NCBI GenBank assembly: GCA_034638255.1
Contig: JAWPGT010000006.1
Location: 496,001 to 560,000 of the forward strand
DNA from: Coprinus comatus
Lineage: Eukaryota > Basidiomycota > Agaricomycetes > Agaricales > Agaricaceae
Length of the DNA: 64,000 bases
Reading direction: 5' to 3'
The notes under the pieces were generated by a model that was not told the origin of the DNA, made no database searches, and saw only the letters and a program-made list of their open reading frames with translations. Every line of letters begins with the position of its first letter. Position 1 is the stretch's first letter. The position numbers were made by a program, and so were the translations under genes. Shown one piece after another: positions 28,688 through 39,660 of this stretch.

Positions 28688-29434
28688 TTATACCCACGTC
28701 TGGTTACCGACACTGATAGCGTCGAAGTTCTTTCCACTGCGCAACCGCCGCTCCCGCAGCACAGGCGCACAGTCCAGATTGATCAATTTTTCTGACGGTT
28801 GGGGCGAGCCCTCAATCCATCCCTTCCATCCCTTCTTGTGAGCCTTTCGCTTCTTCCGCTCCTTCTTCGGTGGCGGGCTCATCAGCTGGACCCCAACAAT
28901 CTCGTCGTCGTCCCCGGGAGTCCGTGGCCTCTTGGAGGATGTGCGAGATGTATTTGAGGAGATGGAAGGACCAGGTGTTGAAGAAGCTGAAACAATCTGA
29001 GGGAAAGATTCTGGGGGTGGAGTTACAGAAAGCGAGCGCTCTTGGTTCATCATAATCTGGATATTAGGTCGTTGAGGATGTGCCGACCAAAATGTCTTTT
29101 TCTTCTTAGGCTGGGAGGGACCAGCAGAAGATGTAGGGATTGAGCTGGTTGACGCGACCTGGGGCGCGTCGGTGGAGGGAGGGATGTGTAGGGAATCATG
29201 CTTTGCCGAAGAATCTCTTCGCTTGTCCTTCTTCAAATCCTTCTTCTTCTTTGCTTTCCTTGCCTCCTCTTCGCCCTCGACATCCTTGTTGGGACCCACA
29301 CCGTTGAGGAGACTGGTGAGGACATCGCGAGGAGGAATGTAATCGAATGCGCCAGCCATGACCGAGGTTGCAGTGCGACGACGTTTCTGGGAGCGAGAGT
29401 GCAAGGACATGTCTGCGGAGAGGATAACAGCCAT
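28688..29434 (-). CDS. Hypothetical basic, disordered protein, 248 aa
   Basis: Single exon. The frame stays open upstream to 29692, but the segment above 29434 is unlike coding sequence and carries CACGTG at 29543-29548, so I start at 29434 (MAVILSADMSLHSRSQKRRR); 29410 is an alternative ATG. The protein has four basic clusters (QKRRR, KAKKKKDLKKDKRR, QPKKKK, KKERKKRKAHKKGWK) separated by Ser/Pro/Thr-rich linkers, and two possibly conserved short stretches, AFDYIPPRDVLTSLLNG and HPQRPNIQIMMNQERSLS. A nuclear or nucleolar role is plausible from composition only. The family is not recognised. Confidence 0.55.
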   Translation of the reverse strand: MAVILSADMSLHSRSQKRRRTATSVMAGAFDYIPPRDVLTSLLNGVGPNKDVEGEEEARKAKKKKDLKKDKRRDSSAKHDSLHIPPSTDAPQVASTSSIPTSSAGPSQPKKKKTFWSAHPQRPNIQIMMNQERSLSVTPPPESFPQIVSASSTPGPSISSNTSRTSSKRPRTPGDDDEIVGVQLMSPPPKKERKKRKAHKKGWKGWIEGSPQPSEKLINLDCAPVLRERRLRSGKNFDAISVGNQTWV

Positions 29435-32400
29435 TTGTGGTGGCAGCGGAGGAATGGAGGTTATATAGGCGTGGAGCAGTGGTGGTTTTGGAAGCAATTG
29501 TCGTTTACGGCATACAAACGAAGGCATCAACAAACAAGACTGCACGTGCTTACCAGGAACCTTCCACACCATCCTCGATTCAGATATATCGACTGGATCT
29601 ATCCCCGTCCCAAACAGGGGTGCTTGCCCCCATCCTCTCGCTCTTTCACACCCTCTAATTTCGATCAGCCAATCAGTCCCAGCTATGTACACTCCTGGAG
29701 CTTATTATCCTTAGCTCGGCACTTTTCCGTCCCTCACCCGTCATGAGCTTTTCTTCCCTCCAGTCCTCCCCCCATCTCCCAATCTCCTTTCTACACACTT
29801 TTATGGTTTAGCCTTGCAATCCCACCGTGAAAAAATATTTTGTACGCCGCAGTTGGGTCAGTCACAACCGTCCCGAATCCAGGGATTCCTTCTTGATGCA
29901 CTGTCATAACTCCTCTTGGGGTCTAGCGCAAATATAAATGGTCCTGAGTAATGGAAGGTACACAAAAACTATCTCAGGACTATCTAGAAACTGCTTTTTT
30001 CCTTAATCATTGTTCTCAGCTGCATAATGACACAGCGTTTTCCTATTTTATTTTATTGTCCACACTTCTACTAATGACTCAGTCTCATTGTGTTTAGGCA
30101 ATAGTATATTATCTTTCGGGTGTCACCGCCTTACTGCTCTATCAGACCATCAGTATTGTAATGTCAGGTGGAGAGATCCATGAATACCAACTTTGTCTGG
30201 GCATCTCCGAGCGCCTTCTGGTAAAAGTGGATCGACAACCGATATAACTGCTCAGCTCAGGACAAATAAACCTTGTATCAGACACTTCTCACGCGCCTGG
30301 ATTCTCGTTGATAAATAGCACCTTCTAGATCTCTGTTATACTGTTCTCTCCCGACCGTGATGTAATTCCATTTCCGATAGGTGTAGTATATATATACTTC
30401 TCCAGGAGCTAGCAACAGGCCAAGAGTTAGTCCATGTCGTACATAGTACTCGTATATTTGTTTCCGGATCTCTTACGGCGGTTCTTTTCCTTTGCCGTGT
30501 GTGTGTGCGCCCTTCCGGCCATGCGGGCGCGGCTCTGTCATCCCATTTGATCGCGGCCTACCGGCGTTACCGCCACTTATTTGGACTCTAACAGCCATTG
30601 AAATCACGCACCGAGAATGTCACTTAATTCTCCCGCAGCCGCTCTTCTTAGGTGTACAAACACAATAACATTTATCCAGACCTGTCCTGTCACGCTCGAA
30701 ATGGTCAAAAAGCTGTACATCACATAGATGTAGGTGTCGACTCGGAATGTTAACGTGATAAAACACACCGCCCCACACCCTTACCGCCGACTCCTACCTC
30801 AAAGTTGTGAATACCCAAATATATCCCACAAAGCTGACCGCCCGTTATCGGGCACAGTTTGCCACGGCTAATTTGCCACGATGCAAGTAAACATATACAT
30901 CGGAACCACACGTGCTATTTTCCTCTGGCCAAATTAATGACGGATTGTTTCCCTGGTTCCCTGACTCATCGCCTAACCGCGCGGTTCAAACGAGAAGGTA
31001 TCCTCAAACTTCAATTACCGACTCGAGATGTGGTAACCTACTTGCACTTGCGACCGTTGTTTTTATTGGCACCGAAAATTGAATATAAGCGTTGCCGTGT
31101 AAACAAGACCGTGACCAAACCTCATTTAACATCCACTAACTTAGGATTTCCTAGGACCATCACGGCGACTTATCATAACTTACCATGAGGTGTTTCATAT
31201 ACCCAACCTTAGTTCATTAATTTTAAGTCGAGGTCTGGAACCATGCTGGAGTTTGTTTGACCATACATGGCCACTCCAAACTGGAGAAATCAGAGAAATT
31301 GGCTCAGGTCGTTGATCACCTCACCAATGCATCATGATTCTTACTATATTTCCCATTTTCACATCTTAAAGTCAGCTACGCAAAGCACACCACCACTACG
31401 GAATCATCTCACGACCTCCATCAATACAGTTACAATGCCACAGATTCATCATTTCATACTTTGATGATACTTGTAACATTCTAGAAGTGCAGCAGGCTGA
31501 TACAGTAGCATCTTTACTCCTACATATACAGAGAACTCCATCTTCCGCGGCCGTAGCACATGGACAACATTGTACTATGATAGGTAATCCCCCCTCCTCT
31601 CCGCAGCTTCGATCCCTAGACTCAAGGTCTAATGCATAGACCACATGCACTCGAAGGTTCCAGCACGTGAAAGCGGTCAGTCAAAAGAAGTGATACACAT
31701 GCCTTTGGCCTTCAATTTAGGCTCGTATTGCCGACAACGGCGATGATTTACGAGATCCTGTGCAGTGCTATTCCACACATCGTTTAGCCTTCTCGAGAAG
31801 TGTGGCGGGTAGATAGACACGTTGCGCGGTGACTAGATATCAGCCGCACTGTTGGCACTTCACATTGACAAAAAGCGTAAGTTGAAAGGTACTGAAACAG
31901 GCTGCCTGCTGTAGGCCGCTGTGGTGATCTAAATATAGAACAATGACGGGGGGGCTATCACCTATTTCAATCCAAATAATAAATGTTGCTGTTCATGATC
32001 GTTCTAAATAATACCAGAAGTATCCACACTGTATCCAGTACTTTTAGGCAAATTTACACACCGATAGAAGTCAGCCGTGGAAAAAACATAGTTGATGCCT
32101 CCGTTCGACGTCAATGAGACGATACTCTCTTATACCTCCGGTCCTTGCCATAAAATCTAGGTATATTATATCGGTTATACAGCGTTAAATGAAACATACT
32201 ACATTGGATGCGAACTAATGAATTCCTGTGTCCTATCAATAGAGGCATTAATCACAGCATCAATGATACACACCATTTTACTAGCAGATTTCGATGCATG
32301 CTTTCTCAACTCAGTGTCCTATAGACTTATTAGGCTCTGAAAGTTGTACTTATTTCTCTTGACAATTGTACAGCCGGTGTCATCACCTAATTCAAGCCCA

Positions 32401-33120
32401 GAGTGTACCATCAACCCAGGAGGATTGTCTTCTACACCACGGTTGTGGGTTTGCTACCATCTTTACCTAGGGATCGTCCCAAAGCTACACATAGAGATAG
32501 TAAGCACCTACGCCTTACTACTGTGTCCATCGGGGACGATGGAAACAATGTAATATAACACAATCATTAGCAGGGATGGCGACGCCGGTCTCTCACAGGT
32601 TTTGACTATATCATATGGTAAATTATGAGGTTCAAAGGAAAGGCCGTTATTCTTTTTATACTTTTTCAGTCTCAACCGCCTATACATTGGCCCAATTATC
32701 TTTTCTAAAAGCTTTTCGCCATCCACGGGTACTCCGAATTGGCCTATCTAGTGTGACATATATATTGATGGCCCGGTAACTAAAATGGTAAGCCTCAACC
32801 GGAATCGGCCCGGCCCTGACTAGAATTAGTAACCCTGTTTGACCCTATCTGCGCCATGCCTGTGGGTCTATTGTTCGCATTCTACCTACCCTTCAAGCTT
32901 CAAGGCAGCTTCAAGGAGCTCTTAATCATTCTATCTTTCGGAAGCACGCGATTAATAGGACATTCCGAAGGCGCTAGGTCATATTCATCAATTTGATTGG
33001 CTAGTACATTTAGTGTGTTGTTTACTGGTTGGTTTGTACAATCACTTAAACGAAAATAGGAAGGAGAAAAAGCGAATAGAGTAGTATATGTAGAACAGAA
33101 GGACCCCCTTGTGTTTGTGC
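29435..33120. other. Gene-poor intergenic region of 3.7 kb
   Basis: No open frame here shows conserved motifs or a splice pattern; candidates at 30859-31188 and 32344-32553 look random. The part at 29435-29800 is the upstream region of the basic hypothetical gene. A TG-rich patch lies near 30498-30510. Nothing else was recognised. Confidence 0.5.
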
Positions 33121-36100
33121 CTAATTCAGTGCAGTTCGTGGTTGTTGGTTGTCCGGATATTGTGTAGTCGGCATCGCAGGAATGAAACAAGAATGTGATG
33201 TCATGGCCTCACAGGAAAGTTCTCTTAACCGTCGACAGACCATTCTAAATGTGGACACAGACCCCTTCTCGTGAATCATGTTGATAATACAAGCATAACC
33301 GGGCGGTAGCTGGGGAAGGTTCAGTGGCGTTGGGCTTGAAGGAGGTAATGGGGTATTTGTTGATGTACCCTTCCCAATAAAGCTGCCAACCCGACTTCTA
33401 GGTGTATGTGTAAGAGGAATATTCGGTAGGGCCAGATAATTTGACGCGGGAAAGTAGCTGTCTTTAGGTGATAGCGGCGTGTCCGTTGGCCCTGTAGAGA
33501 ATTCTACTCTGAACCTGACCGGTTTCCATGTGTTGCCAGTGGAGTCAGTGACTATATGATCAATACGACACTTGAGTATATCGCCTTGACTAGCATCCTG
33601 AGGCACAATTCCAGTTCCATCAACGAAAACACCAAGAGATTCGATCATTCGGCCGATTTCCAGACTGGTCTTTGAGATATCATAAGGTGAATATAAAATC
33701 CCCTGGTTATTGTGCTTCCAGTTGAATAAATTCGTGAACCAGCCTTTGAATTCGCCAACTACAGGAGAACTAAGACGACTCGATCCACCTAAGCCAGAGA
33801 TAGTCTGCATAGGAGGACTCATGAGAATGGGGGAACCTAGGGTATTGATGCCAGTGTTTCGAGGGCGTATATCGAGAGGAGGTGCTATGGAAATATGAGA
33901 CTTTGAAATATCATCTACAATCGCGTACTAACGTTTGAACTTCTTGTCTTTCCTAGTTTTAGATGGTGATAAGACGTGGATATTCCGAGGCATATTTCCG
34001 ATGTCTTTGCCAATGCCAGGGTCTCTTGCCGTATCTCTTCCCATATCTACACCAAGTCCGAAGGAGGTCTGATCTTGATCAATGTAGCTCCAGCCTTCAT
34101 CTGAGGTACTTTGATTTTCTTTGTCAGCTGACCTGTAACTTTTACCTTTATAAACCCGGTCCTTGCGAACGAGGGGCTCTTTAGGTTGTGTCAAGGGTGG
34201 AAAAGTGGGGCTAAAGGTTTCTCTTTGTGTCGATGGTACTGATTGGGAATTGACTTGCACAGCAATCTCGTTAACGCACTCGGTAATTTTATCCATCGTT
34301 TTCTGAAGCACCGGGTCCGTGGTCTTGGGAGCCATCAACTTGGGGAGTTCATCATCTGTAAAAGGTGATTAGATGGTCTTGGTTTACGATAGAAAGGATA
34401 CGAGACCGAGGTGGTGCATACTCTCTGCTGAGACCCTGTTTCTAGACTTTACAGATGGGTGATGAGACGAATTTTTGGTACTGTTTAAATTCTGTAAATG
34501 CCGTACAAAGCCGATGTTTGGAGGATCATTAGTGCCTTTGGAAGAAGTGGGGGCTACATAGGTATTCCCTTGGGACGATGGTTGAAACCTAGGACCTCCC
34601 CGAACGGTACCCGGCGTAGAGAAGGGACGTGAAGACTGGGGTATGGATGTATGCGCATTATCAGCAGTACATTCACGTTTGAAGTATGTATGCCACTGGT
34701 TAGCCTGAGGTTGAGTCGAATGCATTGGGGGAAGCCCTGGTCCAACTGGAGATGCAAATAAATGAGCTAGTTTGGTTTCCTGTGGTCCTTGTAATGCAAT
34801 ACTAGAAGGTATAGGGACGGAGTTTGTCAAGACAGCAAGGGGACGATGTTGCGCGGGTGATGTTTGTGCACGAGGGCGATATTGTCGGAGAATTTTTTGA
34901 CCTGGTGCTTCTTGCAAAGATTTGGTAGTGATGTCCCGGTAGTCGGCGGCGCCATCAGCGAGGCGTTTTCTCACCGTTTCTTCCCGATACCGACGAAGCA
35001 GATAATAAAATGCTTTGGCATGAACACCTTGGCCTGGTGGAGAGCATAGATCGCGTATTATTTCTTCGCTATCCGAGTTTTTCCCCCAAATGATCTTCAG
35101 CGACGCAAATAAGTCAGGGTCTATATCATCCACAGATGCGATCGGCTCGGCTAGTTGACTTGGTGTCGGTGGTAGGGGAGGCAAAGCAAAAGAAACCGCT
35201 ATTCCAGAGTCTAGGGGATTGCAACTTGAATAGTTCGTCGTTAACCAGGGATGGGAAAGAATTTCTGGTATCTGGGATGTCGTGAGTATGGTTAAAGAAG
35301 AGAAGAAACAAGTATCTTACAGTTATTCTCTTTTTAACATCGACAACGAGTATCCTCGTAAGCAGATCTTTGGCAAGGGGGTCGATCCAGTTCGGCATAT
35401 CATATTTCCCAGTTTTAACTTTAGCCAGAAGGTTACGTACATTCTTGTCATCAAAAGGGAGTCGACCAGTTAGGAGAGCAAACAAGATAACACCACAGCT
35501 CCAGATATCGGTAGCATTGCCTTGGTATTTTTCACCGTTAACAATTTCAGGACTTGCATAATGGGGAGAGCCACAGCTAGTTTCCAGTTGTAAAGAAGGA
35601 GGGGCGAAAGCTGCCATTCCCCAATCAGCGATTTTGATCAAAGGCGGCTTCAGTGATGCAATAAGGATGTTCTCTGGCTTGAGATCTCGGTGGATAATAG
35701 AGAAAGTATGCGCATAGTTCAGACCATAGATAATTTGCTTGAAGTATTCCAGTGCTTCTTGTGGAGGAAGTCTGCCCCTGTTAACAAGAAAATCGAAGAG
35801 TTCACCACCTTGGACGTATTCTAGAACAAGAAAGAGCTCGGTTTCGCCTTCGAAAACATCGTAGATCCGCATAATGTTAGGGTGCTTCATGAGTTTCATC
35901 ATAGTAATTTCGCGATCAACACCAAGCCGTTGCTTTTCAGACTTTGCTTGTTGAGTCGCTAGAGAGGTACGAGAATTGACTAGCGGAGCGATTGGGAGAA
36001 TCTTAACAGCTGCTAGTTGTCCTGTTTGACGGTGTTTCGCAATCTTAACTCGCCCAGAGGCACCCTTTCCAATACATTCACCAAGAATCCAGGGCCCGAT

Positions 36101-36235
36101 AGTTTTGGGGTCGCTTGGTAAGTCGAAGGCGGTAGTCCCGCCTGCCGCGGCTTTTTCTTTGGCCCAACGCGTACCAAGGGGGGCGGCGTACTGAATAGGA
36201 GGAGCTTTCGGGGGGCTATCCGTAATGTGTGACAT
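33121..36235 (-). CDS. Gin4/Cdr2/Hsl1-type (Nim1-related) cell-cycle protein kinase
   Basis: A serine/threonine kinase of the CAMK-like family that in yeasts links cell size and septin organisation to mitotic entry through Wee1. The kinase domain spans about residues 47-320: P-loop GKGASGRV (56-63), lysine in AAVK (78), HRDLKPEN (182-189), ADWGMAAF (DWG instead of the usual DFG, 204-206), activation segment CGSPHYASPE (221-230), and ATDIWSCGVILFALLTGRLP. After an intron, IPEILSHPWL completes the domain. A long disordered tail follows and ends in a folded segment (GWFTNLFNWK to ISKTSLEIGRMIESLGVFVD to FRMVCRRLRELSCEA) resembling a C-terminal membrane-binding or KA1-like region. Introns are evident near 35280-35330 and 34340-34430. 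An in-frame TAG at 33928-33930 separates the last two coding blocks; a 75-base intron (donor GTCTTA, acceptor TTTCAAAG) would remove it. Total is about 1,000 residues. Confidence 0.83.
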
Positions 36236-36402
36236 ATTTATAGGAAAATAAAATAGGAAGAATAGGTGTGAAGCTAGATGTGCACGGCCAGCGGGCTCAG
36301 ATGGGGGGGAGTAACTAACCCGCCAGCCGCCAATCTTATCTCGTATGTACGGTCACGTGGGTGTTACATGCACGCGTAACGGTCCGCAAGACGGACTATA
36401 CA
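36236..36402. promoter_or_regulatory. 167-bp divergent promoter, Gin4-type kinase / PPR-like gene
   Basis: CACGTG lies at 36354-36359 and ACGCGT at 36372-36377, only 12 bases apart and just upstream of the PPR-like start codon. This is the same motif pair as in the condensin/DAM1 and H2B/H2A promoters. Confidence 0.55.
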
Positions 36403-39150
36403 ATGCTCTCCTCCTCTCGGGCCATTGTCCGTGCGCCCTGGAGGTCCATTTTTCGTCGACAAAATGCCCCCTGGAAACACGGAAAGCGTAGCTTCAGCGC
36501 TGCTATAACGCTTGACTCTCCTGACCAGTTAAGGACATCCAGCAAAAATATGTCGAAACACGCAACCCCACTCCAGTCGCTTGTAGAGAAAGGCCAATTT
36601 GAAGAAGCTAGCCAAATGCTTTCGGAGATGCACAACCAGGGAGTCAGGCCTGACCCACACCTCGTATACGAGAAGGCAGTTTGCAATATACTTTCCCAAC
36701 CGGAACTCGGACCAAAGGACCAAGAATCCTTGGTACAGTGGTTGGAACTATTACCAGATGTCAATCATGCCGACCATGCATCACTGGATGGTATAAGGGG
36801 CAAAATATACAAATACTATTCCGAACCGCCGATCCTCATGTGTGTTGGTCGTGTTCTCGCGCAGAAGGGATATAGGACCTTCGTGAAGAATAATATCACT
36901 ATGCTTTTCCCAAAGACACTCAATTTCCATGACTATACGGTCCTTACACACGAGCTCTTAGAAGCTTCTGACAAGTACGACCAAGAAAATACTCCTTCCA
37001 ACGAGGTCTTCGAGGAAGCTTCTGATGATTATGCCTCAATCATGGCTACATCTGCTCCGCCTCCACCATCCATTCTCGAAATTGTCGAAGCGACTTTACC
37101 TCCGATTCTTCCAGCTCCGGATGCATCTGACCAATCTGTTTTTGAAGAGGAGATGGAGGAAGACTATCGTGTTGAAGAATCATTCGTTCGTCCCATAAAC
37201 CGCCATACTCCTGCCGATCTCCTCCACCAATTGGTCGAAAAATCTCAATTCCAGGAAGCATTTCTTCTTTTACATGAACTGAATTACCTCCATATTGATG
37301 TCCCATCCTCCCTCACCTATAGTGCTGCTGCCCTAGAAGCTCTGCAGCGGCCTTTATCTGATGACTACTCATCGGAACAACGACTACAACTGTTCAATAC
37401 GTGGTTCTCATTGATTCCAAGCGTACATGAATCACAAGGTCCCAATAAATTCGAAGAGATACAACGGGTGTTATTGTTATCTCCATTCGCTCATCTTGAC
37501 ATTATGATGTCTTTCTGTAAGAAAATGGTTCAGAAAGGATACATAACTTCACTCCATCCTCCGCTTCTCGCAGTAATTATACGGTTCACACCTTCCGAGG
37601 ATATGAAACGCTTCATCAAAGGTCTGGAGGATACATATCTCACCCATTTGCAGGGGAGGGAGATGGTTGATGGTAAATTACAACGTCGGCGCTTTTCAGC
37701 AAGACTCCGGAATATTGCGGTACGGTACCTAGCCTATTCGGGCAGGATTGAAGCCGCACTCTCCCTGATACCAACACCTAACAGTGGTGTTTATTTAACC
37801 GCATATAACTATGAAAAACTCCTTCGCGCCATCATTAATTCCAATAATCCCACCTACACCTCCGAAATCCCTCGAATCCAAGCGTTACTAGAACAAGCAT
37901 CGGTAAGAGATGGTACACCAAAGGCGGTATATGAGAATCAAGAGGAGAAAGCAATGGCGACGGAACTTTTTACCTCCGGAGCTGATTTTACGGGCGAAGA
38001 AAATCTACCTCGCACTCTCAGTTACCTCAAGCGTTCATTAAGAAGAACTGAAAACAATCCCGATCCCTTCGTCATCGTTCGATTCCTAGAAGAATACCTC
38101 GCCACAGGACGAACACAGGCACCCACTCTCCTACTCAAAATCGCCCTCAACTCGAGTTATAATAGCACCGGTATTTTCGTCTTCGCTGAGATGCTATACT
38201 ATCGAAACATAGGTCTACATCACCTTGTCATCCAAACTTTCGTTGACCACTTTTTTATTTCCGGAGTTCCACGTGAAGATGTCCTCCATCATTATCGTGA
38301 AAATCAAAAATTACGAGCAAACTCTGAATGTTCAGGCGACGAGTTATTCAACCCTTATAACCGGATATGCGATTTCACTCCTTCACTGCTTCCGAAAAGT
38401 AAATCCTGGCCAATGAAGCTTCATTGTACACTTGTTTGGCACTCGTTAGTTGCTCTAACGCCTAACGATACTGAACTTTCACTCCTTTACAATAAACTCA
38501 TCTTCCTAGCTCAAGGCAACGATACCGTTCAATCCAATTCTCACCTCTCCCAATTAAGTCCTCTACTCCCACCTCCTTCATGGCGACACAAAGTTGATAC
38601 TGCTGCATTTACACCTTTTATGAGAAGGTTAATGATTGCTCATGGACCCAATCAAGGAGCGCATATAATTAATGACATGATGCGCCTTAATATTGAACCT
38701 ACTATTTATCATTTCACTGAACTTGCTGGTCAATATGCTAGGATGAACGAAACAAGGAAGGCTTTGATGATTTTGGATCGGTTGGAGGGTATTTCAGGGA
38801 TTCTTGACCAATTAAAACAACAGCAAGTAGCCGGACAATCATCTTCATCATCTTCATCACCATCACAATCTTCCAGTCGAACACTTCAAACAGTTCCGGA
38901 ACCTGATCTTGTTCTATACGCCTCACTTATGCGTGGTTTCATCATTTCTCGAAACAAAGAAGGCTATGATGCTGTTCATAGTCGACTACAAAACATCAAA
39001 CAATTGTTACCCTCAAAACAATTTACTAAAGAACAAGATGCGATTCTAGACCGGTTGTATCATGATTATCGAGCATTGTGTCGGCAGAAAGCAAGCGAGA
39101 ATCAAAAGGCTGGTTTTTTTTCTTTTAGAAACCTGAAATACAGGAACTGA
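36403..39150 (+). CDS. PPR-like mitochondrial protein, intronless, 915 aa
   Basis: The first ATG at 36403 begins a typical matrix-targeting presequence (MLSSSRAIVRAPWRSIFRRQ, basic, no acidic residues). Helical-pair repeats of the pentatricopeptide type follow, for example LQSLVEKGQFEEASQMLSEM with HNQGVRPDPHLVYEKAV, then LLHQLVEKSQFQEAFLLLHE, and near the C-terminus MNDMMRLNIEPTIYHFTELA-like arrangement and YARMNETRKALMILDRLEG. PPR proteins bind organellar RNA and act in mitochondrial RNA processing or translation. A serine run (about residues 822-833) lies before the last helices. The gene has no introns, unlike nearly all neighbours. In-frame codons upstream of 36403 lie in the promoter motif region and start only with GTG. 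Target RNA unknown. Confidence 0.78.
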   Translation: MLSSSRAIVRAPWRSIFRRQNAPWKHGKRSFSAAITLDSPDQLRTSSKNMSKHATPLQSLVEKGQFEEASQMLSEMHNQGVRPDPHLVYEKAVCNILSQPELGPKDQESLVQWLELLPDVNHADHASLDGIRGKIYKYYSEPPILMCVGRVLAQKGYRTFVKNNITMLFPKTLNFHDYTVLTHELLEASDKYDQENTPSNEVFEEASDDYASIMATSAPPPPSILEIVEATLPPILPAPDASDQSVFEEEMEEDYRVEESFVRPINRHTPADLLHQLVEKSQFQEAFLLLHELNYLHIDVPSSLTYSAAALEALQRPLSDDYSSEQRLQLFNTWFSLIPSVHESQGPNKFEEIQRVLLLSPFAHLDIMMSFCKKMVQKGYITSLHPPLLAVIIRFTPSEDMKRFIKGLEDTYLTHLQGREMVDGKLQRRRFSARLRNIAVRYLAYSGRIEAALSLIPTPNSGVYLTAYNYEKLLRAIINSNNPTYTSEIPRIQALLEQASVRDGTPKAVYENQEEKAMATELFTSGADFTGEENLPRTLSYLKRSLRRTENNPDPFVIVRFLEEYLATGRTQAPTLLLKIALNSSYNSTGIFVFAEMLYYRNIGLHHLVIQTFVDHFFISGVPREDVLHHYRENQKLRANSECSGDELFNPYNRICDFTPSLLPKSKSWPMKLHCTLVWHSLVALTPNDTELSLLYNKLIFLAQGNDTVQSNSHLSQLSPLLPPPSWRHKVDTAAFTPFMRRLMIAHGPNQGAHIINDMMRLNIEPTIYHFTELAGQYARMNETRKALMILDRLEGISGILDQLKQQQVAGQSSSSSSSPSQSSSRTLQTVPEPDLVLYASLMRGFIISRNKEGYDAVHSRLQNIKQLLPSKQFTKEQDAILDRLYHDYRALCRQKASENQKAGFFSFRNLKYRN

Positions 39151-39660
39151 TCCTTTCTATTTCATCCAGAGGGGAGCGGTCTGATCTTTTGCTGTTTCAC
39201 CATACCGGCTGAGGTGATGATGTTGTATAAACTATTTATAAACTCTTGTTATAGATGGATGGAGTGGCAGGTAGACATATAGACGACAATGATGGGTAGC
39301 ACGAGAGGGGAAGAAAGAATCTGATATATTAAAAATGGTAATACCCTAAATGTTACATGCGCTAAGATCTCTATTGTAAAAGCATCCGCAAAAAACATTG
39401 AAAAAAGAAAACCATAATATGATAAACAAAAGACCATCAAACATTCCCAGAGTCAAAAAAGAACACACACTTCCTCACCTTGAGAGAACCCCATTGTATT
39501 AATTGTCACCGGGACCAACCCTCGCTTGTTTCCATTTTTCGGCAAGAGATTATATTGGGTCGATGAGGACGGACCAAACAGAGTGTGGGTCTAATGCTGT
39601 TGGATAGATGTCGGATAGAGATGGGTATTTTTAGAGATTACATGCGAAGGAGGTTTGCTA
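39151..39660. other. Intergenic between convergent genes
   Basis: The 3' ends of the PPR-like gene and TFIIE alpha face each other here. AT-rich, with A runs consistent with terminators and poly-A signals. No gene seen. Confidence 0.5.

Noticed and set aside
36361..36402. In-frame extension of the PPR-like protein upstream of 36403
   Set aside because: It begins with GTG and runs through the ACGCGT promoter motif; the ATG at 36403 starts a proper mitochondrial presequence.
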